Origin: JBBKXP01 sp038251315
Lineage (GTDB): Bacteria; Pseudomonadota; Alphaproteobacteria; Rhodobacterales; Rhodobacteraceae
NCBI GenBank assembly: GCA_038251315.1
Contig: JBBSBK010000022.1
Location: 1-41,711 of the forward strand
DNA: 41,711 nt
Reading direction: 5' to 3'
The stretch's first letter is position 1. Every line of letters starts with the position of its first letter. A program made the translations under genes and the position numbers. Under the pieces are notes generated by a model. That model did no database searches, was not told the DNA's origin, and saw only the letters and a program-made list of their open reading frames with translations. This document shows, piece after piece, positions 16,357-25,367 of this stretch.

Positions 16357-17121
16357 CTAGAACTTGTCCTTGCGTCGCCGGATTTCGGCAAACACCACGC
16401 CAGGATCGGCATCTTGCATCCCGACAACGGCCTGAACAGCCGGCATGTCGGCACGCAGGAACGGGTTGGTGGCAATCTCGTCCGACAGGGTGGATGGCAC
16501 GGTCGGTTCCCCTTTCGCCCGTGCCGCATTTATCGCTTCGATACGGGATGTAAGGGCGGCATTCCCGGTTTCAATAGTGGCGGCGAAACGCGCGTTGGCA
16601 GCACTGTATTCGTGACCTGAACAGATCAGGGTGTCGGAGGGCAATGCCCGCAGTTTCAGCAGCGACGACCACATCTGGTCTGCGGTCCCTTCGAACAGGC
16701 GTCCGCAACCCAGGCCCATCAGGCTGTCGGCGGTAAACGCATAGCCACTGGCAGGAAAATGAAAGGCGATATGGCCGACGGTATGACCGGGCACTTCGAT
16801 CACCTGAACCGCCTCGCCGCAAACGGTCAGCGGGTCGCCTTCCACCACCGCAAGGTCGAGCGGCGGCAGGCGGTGCGCATCTGCGCCAGCCCCGATCACC
16901 CGCACGCCGGGGCCGCGCAGGTCGGCGACGGCAGCGGTGTGGTCGTCGTGATGATGCGTCAGCAGGATGTCGGTCAGCCGCCAGTCCCGCGCGTCCAAGG
17001 CCGCTCGGATCGGCGCCGCCTCGGGCGCGTCTACCACTGCGGTTTGTCCGGTCACTTCATCATGCAGCAGGTAGGCGTAGTTGTCGGTACGGCAGGGGAC
17101 GGTCAGCAGTTCCAAAGGCAT
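16357..17121 (-). CDS. gloB: hydroxyacylglutathione hydrolase (glyoxalase II)
   Basis: A 254-residue metallo-beta-lactamase-fold enzyme that hydrolyses S-D-lactoylglutathione to D-lactate and glutathione, the second step of methylglyoxal removal. The binuclear metal site is clear: THHHDDH with His56, His58, Asp60 and His61, then VPGHTVGHIAFHF, a TADSLMGLGCGRLFEG block and CSGHEYSAANARFA. The C-terminal glutathione-binding part ends with FAEIRRRKDKF, as in the family. The ATG at 17121 (MPLELLTVP) gives the usual length; the frame is open upstream. It is divergent from the methyltransferase gene across 74 nt. Confidence 0.95.
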   Translation of the reverse strand: MPLELLTVPCRTDNYAYLLHDEVTGQTAVVDAPEAAPIRAALDARDWRLTDILLTHHHDDHTAAVADLRGPGVRVIGAGADAHRLPPLDLAVVEGDPLTVCGEAVQVIEVPGHTVGHIAFHFPASGYAFTADSLMGLGCGRLFEGTADQMWSSLLKLRALPSDTLICSGHEYSAANARFAATIETGNAALTSRIEAINAARAKGEPTVPSTLSDEIATNPFLRADMPAVQAVVGMQDADPGVVFAEIRRRKDKF

Positions 17122-17195
17122 GGCATTGTCGCAATCGATTGTTATGTGGCAAGGTGATACAGGTGCAAGCCTGACGGAAACGACCAAGGACCGCA

Positions 17196-17993
17196 ATGCA
17201 TCTGGATGTGCTGGACCTGCGCAACTTTTACTATCGCTCGGCACTGGGCCGGGCGGCGCAAAAGGTGGTGCGCGATCAGCTTGTGGCGCTGTGGCCCGAA
17301 GCCAAGGGCCAGACCGTCGTCGGGTTCGGTTTTGCGGTGCCACTGCTGCGCCCCTATCTGGGCAGCGCGCGGCGGGTCATCGGATTGATGCCGGGACCGC
17401 AGGGGGTGATGCCCTGGCCGCCCGGCGAGGCGAATTGCAGCGTCCTGTGCGAAGAAACCATCTGGCCGATCGAAACCGGATCTGTCGACAGGCTGGTGGT
17501 GCTGCACGGGCTGGAAACCTCGGAAAACCCCGGTGCAGTGTTGGACGAATGCTGGCGCGTTCTGGGACCGGGCGGCAAGGCGATGTTCATCGTGCCAAAC
17601 CGCGCCGGACTTTGGTCGCGGTCCGATCGCACGCCATTCGGGTACGGGAGGCCCTATTCGCTGGGACAGCTTGAACTACAGCTGCGCCAGCACAACTTTG
17701 TCTCCGAACGCAACCTGTCAACGCTCTATCAGCCGCCCTCGGCCAAACGGATATGGCGCAAATTCTCTCGGATGCTGGAAAGGATTGGACGACGCCTGCC
17801 CGTGGTCGCCGCCGGGGGGGTTTTGTTCGTCGAAGCGTCTAAGCAACTGGCAATGCCCAAACGGCCGGGCTTGACCGAAAGGGTAAAACGACCGCTGCGG
17901 GTGCTCGAGGGGGTCGCACAGCCGGTGCCAGGCGCAGCGGTGGCGGGCGGAGTCAGGGATTCGGGCAAAAATCCCCCCCTTTCGACGGTCTGA
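17196..17993 (+). CDS. class I SAM-dependent methyltransferase
   Basis: A 265-residue protein of the methyltransferase type commonly annotated next to gloB in Rhodobacterales. A degenerate motif I is seen in TVVGFGFAVPLLRPYL (about 40-55), an acidic loop in GSVDRLVVLHGLETSENP, and the post-motif WRVLGPGGKAMFIVPNRAGLWSR, which strongly suggests a Methyltransf_11-like fold. The basic C-terminal tail (from about 180) is less conserved. AAGGA lies 5 nt before the ATG. The substrate is unknown. It is divergent from gloB, so co-regulation is possible. Confidence 0.85.
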   Translation: MHLDVLDLRNFYYRSALGRAAQKVVRDQLVALWPEAKGQTVVGFGFAVPLLRPYLGSARRVIGLMPGPQGVMPWPPGEANCSVLCEETIWPIETGSVDRLVVLHGLETSENPGAVLDECWRVLGPGGKAMFIVPNRAGLWSRSDRTPFGYGRPYSLGQLELQLRQHNFVSERNLSTLYQPPSAKRIWRKFSRMLERIGRRLPVVAAGGVLFVEASKQLAMPKRPGLTERVKRPLRVLEGVAQPVPGAAVAGGVRDSGKNPPLSTV

Positions 17994-18094
17994 ACCGGTC
18001 AGCGCGCGTCCAGGTTTTGTAACAAACCGTCGCAGCCCCGCTATCGCCCTTAAAATCATGGAAAAACCCCCGACAGATTCCGGCGTCTAAGCGG

Positions 18095-18122
18095 TTGCTC
18101 CACTTGAAAGCCTCTGCTACAT
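18095..18122 (+). promoter_or_regulatory. putative promoter of the atp operon
   Basis: TTGCTC (18095-18100) and CTACAT (18117-18122) with a 16-nt spacer lie about 105 nt before atpH, in a 233-nt gap after the methyltransferase stop. An overlapping TTGAAA (18104-18109) has no good -10. The element choice is tentative. Confidence 0.3.
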
Positions 18123-18226
18123 CGGCCCGAATTTAACGCCTTCGTGAAAACGTGGGCCTGCCAGAATGCCCCCTTGAAACCCCTTTCGGGACGGATGGGC
18201 CGGGCCAGCAAACCGGAAGGGTGGAC

Positions 18227-18787
18227 GTGTCCGAAACTGCTTCGATCTCAACCGGCATCGCGGCCCGTTACGCCAGCGCGGTGTTCGACATTGCCAAGGA
18301 CGGCAAGGCGCTCGCCGCGCTTGAATCCGACATCGACTCGCTGGACGCCGCGATGGGCGAAAGTGCCGATATGCGCGCCCTGATCGCGTCGCCGCTCTAT
18401 TCGCGCGACGAACAGTCTGGGGCGATGGCGGCAATCGCAAAAATGATGCACCTGTCGGCAACAACCTCTAACGTGCTGGGCCTGCTGGCCGCCAAACGCC
18501 GTCTGTTCGTGCTGCCGTATCTGCTGAAATCCCTGCGTCTGCGTCTGTCCGCCGAAAAGGGCGAGGTCGCGGCTGACGTGATCACGGCGCAGCCAATGAC
18601 CAAGGCGCAGACCGAGGCACTTGCCAAAACGCTCAAGGCCAAGGTCGGCAAGGACGTGAAAATCAATGCAACCGTCGATGAATCCCTCATCGGCGGTCTT
18701 ATCGTGAATGTAGGCTCGAAAATGATCGACACGTCGATCCGCTCGCGGCTTGCGGCCCTCCAGAACACCATGAAAGAGGTCGGATAA
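18227..18787 (+). CDS. atpH: ATP synthase F1 delta subunit
   Basis: The 186-residue subunit links the F1 head to the Fo stator. It reads (V)SETASISTGIAARYASAVFDIAKDG at the N-terminus in two blocks, and its C-terminal KINATVDESLIGGLIVNVGSKMIDTSIRSRLAAL is the family signature, here split around DESLIGG. The GTG at 18227 is the chosen start, with GGAAGGG 5 nt upstream, giving the usual alphaproteobacterial length; upstream in-frame starts add non-conserved residues. It is first in atpHAGDC and its stop overlaps the atpA start by 1 nt. Confidence 0.95.
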   Translation: MSETASISTGIAARYASAVFDIAKDGKALAALESDIDSLDAAMGESADMRALIASPLYSRDEQSGAMAAIAKMMHLSATTSNVLGLLAAKRRLFVLPYLLKSLRLRLSAEKGEVAADVITAQPMTKAQTEALAKTLKAKVGKDVKINATVDESLIGGLIVNVGSKMIDTSIRSRLAALQNTMKEVG

Positions 18788-20325
18788 TGGCGATCCAAGC
18801 TTCCGAAATTTCTGCGATCCTCAAGGAGCAGATCAAGAATTTTGGCCAGGAGGCCGAAATGGCCGAAGTTGGCCGCGTGCTGTCGGTCGGCGACGGGATC
18901 GCCCGCGTCTATGGCCTTGATAACATTCAGGCAGGTGAAATGGTGGAATTCCCCGGCGGGATCCGGGGCATGGCGCTGAACCTTGAAACCGACAACGTCG
19001 GCTGCGTGATCTTCGGGTCGGACCGCGACATTAAAGAAGGCGACATCGTCAAGCGCACCAAGTCCATCGTTGACGTGCCCGCAGGCAACGAACTGTTGGG
19101 CCGGGTCGTGGACGGTCTGGGCAACCCGATCGACGGCAAGGGCCCGATCAACGCCTCGGAACGCCGGGTCGCTGACAGCAAGGCCCCCGGCATCATCCCG
19201 CGCAAATCGGTGCATGAACCGATGGCGACCGGCCTTAAAGCGATTGATGCGATGATTCCCGTGGGCCGTGGCCAGCGCGAGTTGATCATCGGTGACCGCC
19301 AGACTGGCAAGACCGCTATTGCGCTCGACACCATCCTGAACCAGCAGTCCTACAACGATGCCGCCGGAGACGATGAGAGCAAGAAGCTGTATTGCATCTA
19401 TTGCGCCATCGGCCAGAAACGGTCGACCGTCGCCCAGATCGTGAAAAAGCTCGAGGATTCGGGTGCGATCGCCTACACCATCGTCGTCGCCGCCACCGCG
19501 TCCGACCCTGCGCCGATGCAGTTTCTGGCCCCCTATGCCGCAACGGCAATGGCAGAATTCTTCCGCGACAATGGCCGCCATGCGCTGATCATCTACGATG
19601 ACTTGTCCAAACAGGCCGTGTCGTATCGCCAGATGTCGCTGCTGCTGCGCCGCCCGCCGGGGCGCGAGGCCTATCCGGGCGACGTGTTCTATCTGCACTC
19701 GCGCCTGCTGGAACGGTCGTGCAAGCTGAACGAGGAAAACGGCTCGGGGTCGCTGACCGCGTTGCCGATCATCGAAACCCAAGGCGGCGACGTGTCGGCA
19801 TTCATCCCGACCAACGTCATCTCGATCACTGACGGGCAGATCTTCCTTGAAACCGAACTGTTCTTTCAGGGTATCCGCCCGGCCGTGAACACCGGTCTGT
19901 CGGTGTCGCGCGTCGGATCGTCGGCGCAGACCAACGCGATGAAATCGGTCGCTGGCCCGGTCAAACTGGAACTGGCGCAATACCGCGAAATGGCGGCATT
20001 TGCGCAATTCGGGTCAGACCTTGACGCATCGACTCAGGCCCTGCTGAACCGCGGTGCCCGCCTGACCGAACTGATGAAACAGCCGCAGTATTCGCCGCTG
20101 AGCAACGCCGAAATCGTTTGCGTGATCTACGCCGGGACCAAAGGCTATCTGGACAAGATCGCGGTCAAGGACGTGGGCCGGTTCGAGGAAGGGTTGCTCA
20201 AGCACCTGCACGCCAAGCACGAAGACGTCCTGACGATGATCACCAAAGAAGACCCCAAGATCAAAGGCGACGCCGAGGCCAAGATCAAGGCGGCGATTGA
20301 CGCCTTTGCAGCAGATTTCGCCTGA
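18787..20325 (+). CDS. atpA: ATP synthase F1 alpha subunit
   Basis: The 512-residue subunit binds nucleotide at the non-catalytic sites of the F1 hexamer. Walker A is GDRQTGKT (residues 169-176); the SVSRVGSSAQ block carries the Arg that reaches the catalytic site of beta; and the N-terminal MAIQASEISAILKEQI is typical. The length is normal for the family. The start ATG shares one base with the atpH stop, indicating translational coupling. Synteny delta-alpha-gamma-beta-epsilon without the Fo genes is the alphaproteobacterial arrangement. Confidence 0.98.
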   Translation: MAIQASEISAILKEQIKNFGQEAEMAEVGRVLSVGDGIARVYGLDNIQAGEMVEFPGGIRGMALNLETDNVGCVIFGSDRDIKEGDIVKRTKSIVDVPAGNELLGRVVDGLGNPIDGKGPINASERRVADSKAPGIIPRKSVHEPMATGLKAIDAMIPVGRGQRELIIGDRQTGKTAIALDTILNQQSYNDAAGDDESKKLYCIYCAIGQKRSTVAQIVKKLEDSGAIAYTIVVAATASDPAPMQFLAPYAATAMAEFFRDNGRHALIIYDDLSKQAVSYRQMSLLLRRPPGREAYPGDVFYLHSRLLERSCKLNEENGSGSLTALPIIETQGGDVSAFIPTNVISITDGQIFLETELFFQGIRPAVNTGLSVSRVGSSAQTNAMKSVAGPVKLELAQYREMAAFAQFGSDLDASTQALLNRGARLTELMKQPQYSPLSNAEIVCVIYAGTKGYLDKIAVKDVGRFEEGLLKHLHAKHEDVLTMITKEDPKIKGDAEAKIKAAIDAFAADFA

Positions 20326-20347
20326 TCTGGAATAGGAGAACAGACCA

Positions 20348-21220
20348 GTGCCAAGTCTGAAGGACCTCAAAAACCGGATCGCGACGGTCAAATCGACCCG
20401 CAAGATCACCAAGGCCATGCAGATGGTGGCCGCCGCGAAATTGCGCCGTGCGCAGGACGCCGCAGAGGCCTCGCGCCCCTATACCGAACGGTTCAACGCG
20501 GTGATGGCGGGGCTGGCGGCATCGGTGGGCACGTCGGAATCCGCGCCGAAACTGCTGCGCGGCACTGGATCGGACCAGACCCATCTGCTGGTCGTGATGA
20601 CGGCGGAACGTGGCCTTTGCGGCGGCTTCAACGGCAACATCGCCAAGCTGGCCAAGGCGCATGCGGCGAAACTGATTGCGGCGGGCAAGACCGTCAAGAT
20701 CATGACCGTGGGCAAAAAGGGGCGCGATGCGATGCGCCGCGATTATGGCAACAAGTTCGCCGCCCACGTCGATCTGACAGCGGTCAAGCGGGTCAGTTAT
20801 GGCGACGCACAGGGGATCGCCAAGGATGTGCTGGCGCGGTTCGACGCCGGTGAATTCGACGTCGCGACGATCTTTTTCTCGGAATTCGAAAACGTGATCA
20901 GCCAGATCCCGACCGCGACACAGATCATCCCGGCCAAGTTCGACACCGACGCCGATGCGGTCAGCACGATCTACGACTATGAGCCGAGCGAAGAAGCGAT
21001 CCTCGCCGACCTGCTGCCGCGCGGCGTCGCCACCCAGATTTTCGCCGCCCTGCTGGAAAACGGCGCATCCGAACAGGGTGCCCGGATGTCGGCGATGGAC
21101 AACGCGACGCGCAACGCAGGCGACATGATCGACCGGCTGACGATCCAGTACAACCGGTCGCGTCAGGCCAAGATCACCAACGAACTGATCGAGATCATTT
21201 CGGGCGCCGAAGCCCTTTAA
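20348..21220 (+). CDS. atpG: ATP synthase F1 gamma subunit
   Basis: The 290-residue central shaft subunit couples rotation of the c-ring to catalysis. The N-terminal helix PSLKDLKNRIATVKSTRKITKAMQMVAAAKLRRAQ (in several blocks) and the C-terminal helix with ASEQGARMSAMDNATRNAGDMI and NRSRQAKITNELIEIISGA form the two-helix coiled coil that enters the F1 head. The start is GTG, with AGGAGA about 10 nt upstream. The gene is 22 nt after atpA and 22 nt before atpD, with no inserted gene between gamma and beta. Confidence 0.97.
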   Translation: MPSLKDLKNRIATVKSTRKITKAMQMVAAAKLRRAQDAAEASRPYTERFNAVMAGLAASVGTSESAPKLLRGTGSDQTHLLVVMTAERGLCGGFNGNIAKLAKAHAAKLIAAGKTVKIMTVGKKGRDAMRRDYGNKFAAHVDLTAVKRVSYGDAQGIAKDVLARFDAGEFDVATIFFSEFENVISQIPTATQIIPAKFDTDADAVSTIYDYEPSEEAILADLLPRGVATQIFAALLENGASEQGARMSAMDNATRNAGDMIDRLTIQYNRSRQAKITNELIEIISGAEAL

Positions 21221-21242
21221 AAGACAACCGGAGAGACAACAC

Positions 21243-22667
21243 ATGGCTAACGCAAAAGGCAAAGTGACCCAGGTCATCGGCGCCGTCGTGGACGTGCAGT
21301 TCGGCGACGACCTGCCCGAAATTCTGAACGCGCTGATCACCGACAACAACGGCAACAAGCTGGTTCTCGAGGTCGCGCAGCACCTTGGCGAAAACACCGT
21401 GCGCACCATCGCGATGGATGCAACCGAGGGTCTGGTGCGCGGCGCCGAAGTGACCGACACCGGCGCGCCGATCCAGGTGCCGGTGGGTAATGCCACGCTG
21501 GGCCGCATCCTGAACGTGATCGGCGAACCCGTCGACGAAAAGGGCCCGGTCAACGCCGACGAATACCGCCCGATCCACGCCGAGGCACCGGCTTTTGCCG
21601 ACCAGTCCACCGCGTCCGAAGTTCTTGTGACGGGCATCAAGGTCGTCGACCTGCTGGCGCCCTACGCCAAGGGCGGCAAGATCGGCCTGTTCGGCGGTGC
21701 CGGCGTCGGCAAGACGGTTCTCATCATGGAACTCATCAACAACATCGCCAAGGTCCACAGCGGGTTTTCCGTGTTCGCGGGCGTGGGTGAACGGACCCGC
21801 GAGGGCAACGACCTCTATCACGAAATGATCGATTCCGGCGTTATCGTTCCCGACGATCTGGAAAAATCCAAAGTGGCACTTGTTTACGGGCAGATGAACG
21901 AGCCGCCGGGCGCGCGGATGCGTGTTGCCTTGTTCGGCCAGCGTCAGGCCGGACAATTCCGCGACCAGTCGGGCAGCGATGTGCTGTTCTTTGTCGACAA
22001 CATCTTCCGCTTTACTCAAGCGGGTTCAGAGGTGTCGGCGCTGCTGGGCCGGATCCCGTCTGCCGTGGGCTATCAGCCGACGCTGGCGACCGACATGGGG
22101 GCGTTGCAGGAACGGATCACCTCGACGAAAGCCGGGTCGATCACATCGGTGCAGGCGATCTACGTGCCCGCTGACGACCTGACCGACCCTGCGCCCGCAA
22201 CGTCGTTTGCGCACCTTGACGCGACGACCGTTCTGAGTCGGGCGATTTCGGAACTCGGCATCTATCCCGCCGTGGACCCGCTCGATTCGACCTCGCGCCT
22301 GCTTGACCCCGCGGTTGTGGGTGAAGAGCATTACAAGGTCGCCAACGACGTCCAGCAGGTGTTGCAGCGGTATAAATCGTTGCAAGACATCATCGCCATT
22401 CTGGGCATGGACGAGTTGAGCGAAGAGGACAAACTGACCGTTGCCCGCGCCCGTAAAATCCAGCGTTTCCTGTCGCAACCGTTCGACGTGGCCAAGGTGT
22501 TTACCGGCTCCGACGGGGTGCAGGTGCCGCTGGACGTCACGATCAAATCGTTCAAGGCCGTCGTCGCCGGTGAATACGATCACCTGCCCGAAGGCGCGTT
22601 CTACATGGTCGGTGGCATCGACGATGTGATCGCCAAGGCCCAGCGCATGGCCGCAGCCGCAGCCTAA
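21243..22667 (+). CDS. atpD: ATP synthase F1 beta subunit
   Basis: The 474-residue catalytic subunit makes ATP at the alpha-beta interface. Walker A is GGAGVGKT (151-158), the catalytic glutamate region is FAGVGERTREGNDLY, Walker B is in VLFFVDNIFRF, and the C-terminal DELSEED loop reads GMDELSEEDKL. The gene sits in the atpHAGDC operon with a GGAGAG ribosome-binding site. Length and motifs are entirely standard. Confidence 0.98.
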   Translation: MANAKGKVTQVIGAVVDVQFGDDLPEILNALITDNNGNKLVLEVAQHLGENTVRTIAMDATEGLVRGAEVTDTGAPIQVPVGNATLGRILNVIGEPVDEKGPVNADEYRPIHAEAPAFADQSTASEVLVTGIKVVDLLAPYAKGGKIGLFGGAGVGKTVLIMELINNIAKVHSGFSVFAGVGERTREGNDLYHEMIDSGVIVPDDLEKSKVALVYGQMNEPPGARMRVALFGQRQAGQFRDQSGSDVLFFVDNIFRFTQAGSEVSALLGRIPSAVGYQPTLATDMGALQERITSTKAGSITSVQAIYVPADDLTDPAPATSFAHLDATTVLSRAISELGIYPAVDPLDSTSRLLDPAVVGEEHYKVANDVQQVLQRYKSLQDIIAILGMDELSEEDKLTVARARKIQRFLSQPFDVAKVFTGSDGVQVPLDVTIKSFKAVVAGEYDHLPEGAFYMVGGIDDVIAKAQRMAAAAA

Positions 22668-22677
22668 GGGGGTCGAT

Positions 22678-23124
22678 ATGGCAGATACGTTGCAATTCGA
22701 TCTGGTCAGCCCGGAACGGCGACTATCGTCGCTTCAGGCGACCGAGGTGCAGATTCCGGGGGCTGATGGCGACATGACGGCGATGGCAGACCACGCCCCG
22801 GTCATCACCACCCTGCGCCCCGGCGTTCTGCGCGTTGTGCATGCGGGTGGAACGGACGAATACGTCGTTTCCGGCGGCTTTGCCGAAATCAACGGCGCCA
22901 GCGTCACCGTGCTGGCCGAACAGGCGATGCCCAAGGGCGAGATCACCCAAGGGCATTTCGACACGATGGTGGCACAGGCCCGCGCGGCGCATGTCGCCGC
23001 ACAAGAGAAGTTCAAGAACGAACCCGGCCCGGTCGATGACGCGGCCAAACTGCTTGCTGACATGGTCGCCCTGGGTGGCCATATCGGGCTGACGGCGGGG
23101 CACACAGGGCCGCTGCCGGGGTGA
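22678..23124 (+). CDS. atpC: ATP synthase F1 epsilon subunit
   Basis: The 148-residue subunit sits on the gamma shaft and can inhibit ATP hydrolysis. The N-terminal beta-sandwich (about 1-85) starts ADTLQFDLVSPERRL and has the conserved VQIPGADGDMTAMADHAPVITTLRPGVL stretch; the C-terminal part is helical with an extra Gly-rich tail after residue 135 (GGHIGLTAGHTGPLPG). A GGGGG lies just before the ATG. It is the last gene of the operon, followed by a strong terminator. Confidence 0.95.
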   Translation: MADTLQFDLVSPERRLSSLQATEVQIPGADGDMTAMADHAPVITTLRPGVLRVVHAGGTDEYVVSGGFAEINGASVTVLAEQAMPKGEITQGHFDTMVAQARAAHVAAQEKFKNEPGPVDDAAKLLADMVALGGHIGLTAGHTGPLPG

Positions 23125-23149
23125 TCGAATTCGGGATTTACATTGAACC

Positions 23150-23176
23150 AAGGCCCTGCACTGCGGGGCCTTTTTC
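23150..23176 (+). terminator. rho-independent terminator of the atp operon
   Basis: AAGGCCC (23150-23156) and GGGCCTT (23166-23172) form a perfect GC-rich stem with a 9-nt loop, followed by TTTTT (23171-23175). It lies 25 nt after the atpC stop. This is a textbook terminator. Confidence 0.85.
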
Positions 23177-23259
23177 ATATTATCGGCACTACTTTCCCGT
23201 CTATTTCCTGCCCCATTCCCCTGCTAGGCTTTCCGACGGAGAAACGGTGCGACCAGTAT

Positions 23260-23610
23260 ATGAAGCGTTTGCGCAACCATTTGATCGGGATCGATCAGGG
23301 CGATGTCGTTCTGTTTTCGGATTTCGAACATGACGGGGTCATGTGGACGGGCGAAGGCCCGCGCCAGACCCGCGCCTATGTGCATTTCTCGGAAAGTTTC
23401 CGCAGCGCCCCGACCGTCCGTGTCACCATGACCATGTGGGACATGAGCCATGAATTCAACATGCGCGCCGACGTGCAGGCCGAGGACGTGACCGAGGAAG
23501 GGTTCGGGATCGTGTTCCGAACCTGGGGCGACACCAAGGTGGCGCGGGTTCGCGTCGGCTGGCAGGCCATTGGCGAAGTCCGTCAGGCCGACGAGTGGGA
23601 TTTGTATTAA
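23260..23610 (+). CDS. H-type lectin domain protein
   Basis: A 116-residue protein consisting almost entirely of an H-type lectin domain, the sugar-binding fold of discoidin/Helix agglutinin proteins. Visible marks are VVLFSDFEHDGVMWTGEGPRQ, an alternating FSESFRSAPTVRVTMTMWDMS strand pair, and the ending RVRVGWQAIGEV. There is no signal peptide, so it may act in the cytoplasm or leave by an unusual route. The ATG at 23260 has no ideal ribosome-binding site (GGAG is about 18 nt away). It lies between the atp terminator and the convergent prs gene. Confidence 0.8.
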   Translation: MKRLRNHLIGIDQGDVVLFSDFEHDGVMWTGEGPRQTRAYVHFSESFRSAPTVRVTMTMWDMSHEFNMRADVQAEDVTEEGFGIVFRTWGDTKVARVRVGWQAIGEVRQADEWDLY

Positions 23611-23618
23611 TCTTCCCG

Positions 23619-24638
23619 CTACACCAGCTTGGTGTACATCCCCTCGTAGATCGGTTCGAGGGTTTCGTGGTCGAACAGCGAACTGACCGACGTGCCGTTC
23701 CAAATGTTCAGGATCGCCTGCGCGAACATCGGCGCTGTTGGGACAATGCGGATATTCTTGCAAGCCTTGACCGCTGCCGTGGGTTCGATGGAATCGGTGA
23801 TCACCAGCGATTTCATCACTGATTTGGTAATCCGTTCGACCGCCGGGCCGGACAATACGCCGTGAGTGATATAGCTGTGCACCTCAATCGCGCCTGCTGC
23901 CATCAGCACCTCGGCGGCCTTGCACAGCGTCCCGGCGGTGTCGCAGATGTCGTCGACGATGATGCAGCGTTTGCCCGCGACCGACCCGATGATGGTCATC
24001 TCGGTCACCTCGCCCGCCTTTTCGCGGCGCTTGTCGACGATGGACAGGGGCGCGCCGATCCGCTGCGCCAGTTCGCGGGCACGCGCGACGCCGCCGACGT
24101 CAGGCGATACGACCATCACATCGTCCATGTGCTGAAAGTGGTGGTTGATATCCAACGCGAAAATGGGCGAGGCATACAGGTTATCGACCGGCAGATCGAA
24201 GAACCCCTGAATCTGCGCCGCGTGCAGGTCCATCGTCAGCACCCGTTCGATCCCCGCCTCGGCGATCAGGTTGGCGACCAGCTTGGCTGAAATGGGCGTG
24301 CGCGCCTTTGTGCGCCGGTCCTGGCGGGCATAGCCGAAATAGGGGATCACAGCGGTAATTCGGGCGGCAGAGGATCGGCGCAGTGCGTCTGAAATGATGA
24401 GTAATTCCATCAGGTTGTCGTTGGCCGGATTGCTGGTCGGCTGGATGATGAACATATCCTCGCCGCGCACGTTCTCGTAAACCTCGACAAAGATTTCCTG
24501 ATCGTTGAACCGTTCGACCCGCGCGTCCACCAGTTTGACGTTCATTCCCCGGTGCATCGACATCCGCCGCGCGACGGCCTTGGCAAGAGAGCGGTTGGCG
24601 TTGCCGGCGATCAGCTTGGGCTCGGTCAGATTGGGCAT
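23619..24638 (-). CDS. prs: ribose-phosphate pyrophosphokinase (PRPP synthetase)
   Basis: The 339-residue enzyme makes 5-phosphoribosyl-1-pyrophosphate from ribose-5-phosphate and ATP, the precursor of purines, pyrimidines, NAD and histidine. The PRPP-binding loop is CIIVDDICDTAGTL; the ATP-binding flexible loop is PYFGYARQDRR; and VVSPDVGGVARA is also conserved. The length is slightly above the 310-320 typical of many bacteria, as in other alphaproteobacteria. AAGGA precedes the ATG. Histidine genes elsewhere in the window (hisG) use its product. Confidence 0.96.
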   Translation of the reverse strand: MPNLTEPKLIAGNANRSLAKAVARRMSMHRGMNVKLVDARVERFNDQEIFVEVYENVRGEDMFIIQPTSNPANDNLMELLIISDALRRSSAARITAVIPYFGYARQDRRTKARTPISAKLVANLIAEAGIERVLTMDLHAAQIQGFFDLPVDNLYASPIFALDINHHFQHMDDVMVVSPDVGGVARARELAQRIGAPLSIVDKRREKAGEVTEMTIIGSVAGKRCIIVDDICDTAGTLCKAAEVLMAAGAIEVHSYITHGVLSGPAVERITKSVMKSLVITDSIEPTAAVKACKNIRIVPTAPMFAQAILNIWNGTSVSSLFDHETLEPIYEGMYTKLV

Positions 24639-24661
24639 GTGGGGCGTCCTTGAGGGGCTGC

Positions 24662-24680
24662 GTCACCGGCACAAGGTGAC
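24662..24680. repeat. inverted repeat in the prs leader
   Basis: GTCACC (24662-24667) and GGTGAC (24675-24680) form a 6-bp inverted repeat 24 nt upstream of prs; GTGAC recurs in the next 20 nt. It may be an operator or leader stem. No regulator was recognised. Confidence 0.25.
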
Positions 24681-24692
24681 AGATTCGTGACG

Positions 24693-24720
24693 TTGACACC
24701 GCCTAGCACACCACTACGGT
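24693..24720 (+). promoter_or_regulatory. putative promoter of the DsbA-family isomerase gene
   Basis: A perfect TTGACA (24693-24698), 16-nt spacer and TACGGT (24715-24720) precede the gene starting at 24755. The match is good at -35 and fair at -10. Confidence 0.45.
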
Positions 24721-24754
24721 CGCTGAAAGAAATCAGCAGCCAGGGATCGCGCGA

Positions 24755-25354
24755 ATGCCCCATATCGATTACTTCTTTGCCACGATTTCACCCTTCACCT
24801 ATCTGACCGGCACCCGTCCGGCGGAGATCGCCGCTGCGCACGGGGCGACCATCACCTACAAACCGCTCGACATCATGGGCCTGTTTGCGCGCACCGGCGG
24901 GGTGCCCCCAAAGGACCGGCATCCGAACCGGCAGGCCTATCGCCTGCAGGATATGCGGCGGCGGGCACATGTGGCGGGTTTGCCGCTCAATCCCAAACCG
25001 GCATTCTGGCCGACCAACCCTGCGCCGTCGTCCTATGCGATCATCGCGGCGCAGAGTGCAGGCGGCGGCGATCTGGCAGCGCTGGTGCATGGGTTCGGAC
25101 GCGCCTGCTGGGCCGAGGAACACAACATCGCCGAAGACGACGTGATCCGCGACTGCCTGTCAGCGGCGGGGTTCGATCCGAAACTGGCCGACAGCGGGCT
25201 GCTGAGTGGGGCCGACACCTATGCGTCCAACCTCGAAGACGCAGTGCGGCGTGGTGCCTTTGGCGCACCGTTCTTCATCACCGATACCGACGAGCGTTTC
25301 TGGGGACAGGACCGGCTTGACGATCTTGACGCGCATCTGGCGGGGCGTCTGTAG
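24755..25354 (+). CDS. 2-hydroxychromene-2-carboxylate isomerase / DsbA-family protein
   Basis: A 199-residue thioredoxin-fold protein of the kappa-class GST/HCCA isomerase group. It starts MPHIDYFFATISPFTYLTGT, where the Ser in SPFTYL is the likely glutathione-contacting residue, and ends with a FGAPFFITDTDERFWGQDRLDDL block typical of the family. The family includes the naphthalene-pathway isomerase, but most bacterial members are glutathione-dependent enzymes of unknown substrate. No aromatic degradation cluster is visible beside it. No CxxC motif is present, so it is not a classical oxidase. Confidence 0.87.
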   Translation: MPHIDYFFATISPFTYLTGTRPAEIAAAHGATITYKPLDIMGLFARTGGVPPKDRHPNRQAYRLQDMRRRAHVAGLPLNPKPAFWPTNPAPSSYAIIAAQSAGGGDLAALVHGFGRACWAEEHNIAEDDVIRDCLSAAGFDPKLADSGLLSGADTYASNLEDAVRRGAFGAPFFITDTDERFWGQDRLDDLDAHLAGRL

Positions 25355-25367
25355 TTATCGGTTTCAC

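Noticed and set aside
18397..20007. 536-codon frame opposite atpH-atpA
   Set aside because: It is antisense to unambiguous ATP synthase subunits and has no family features.
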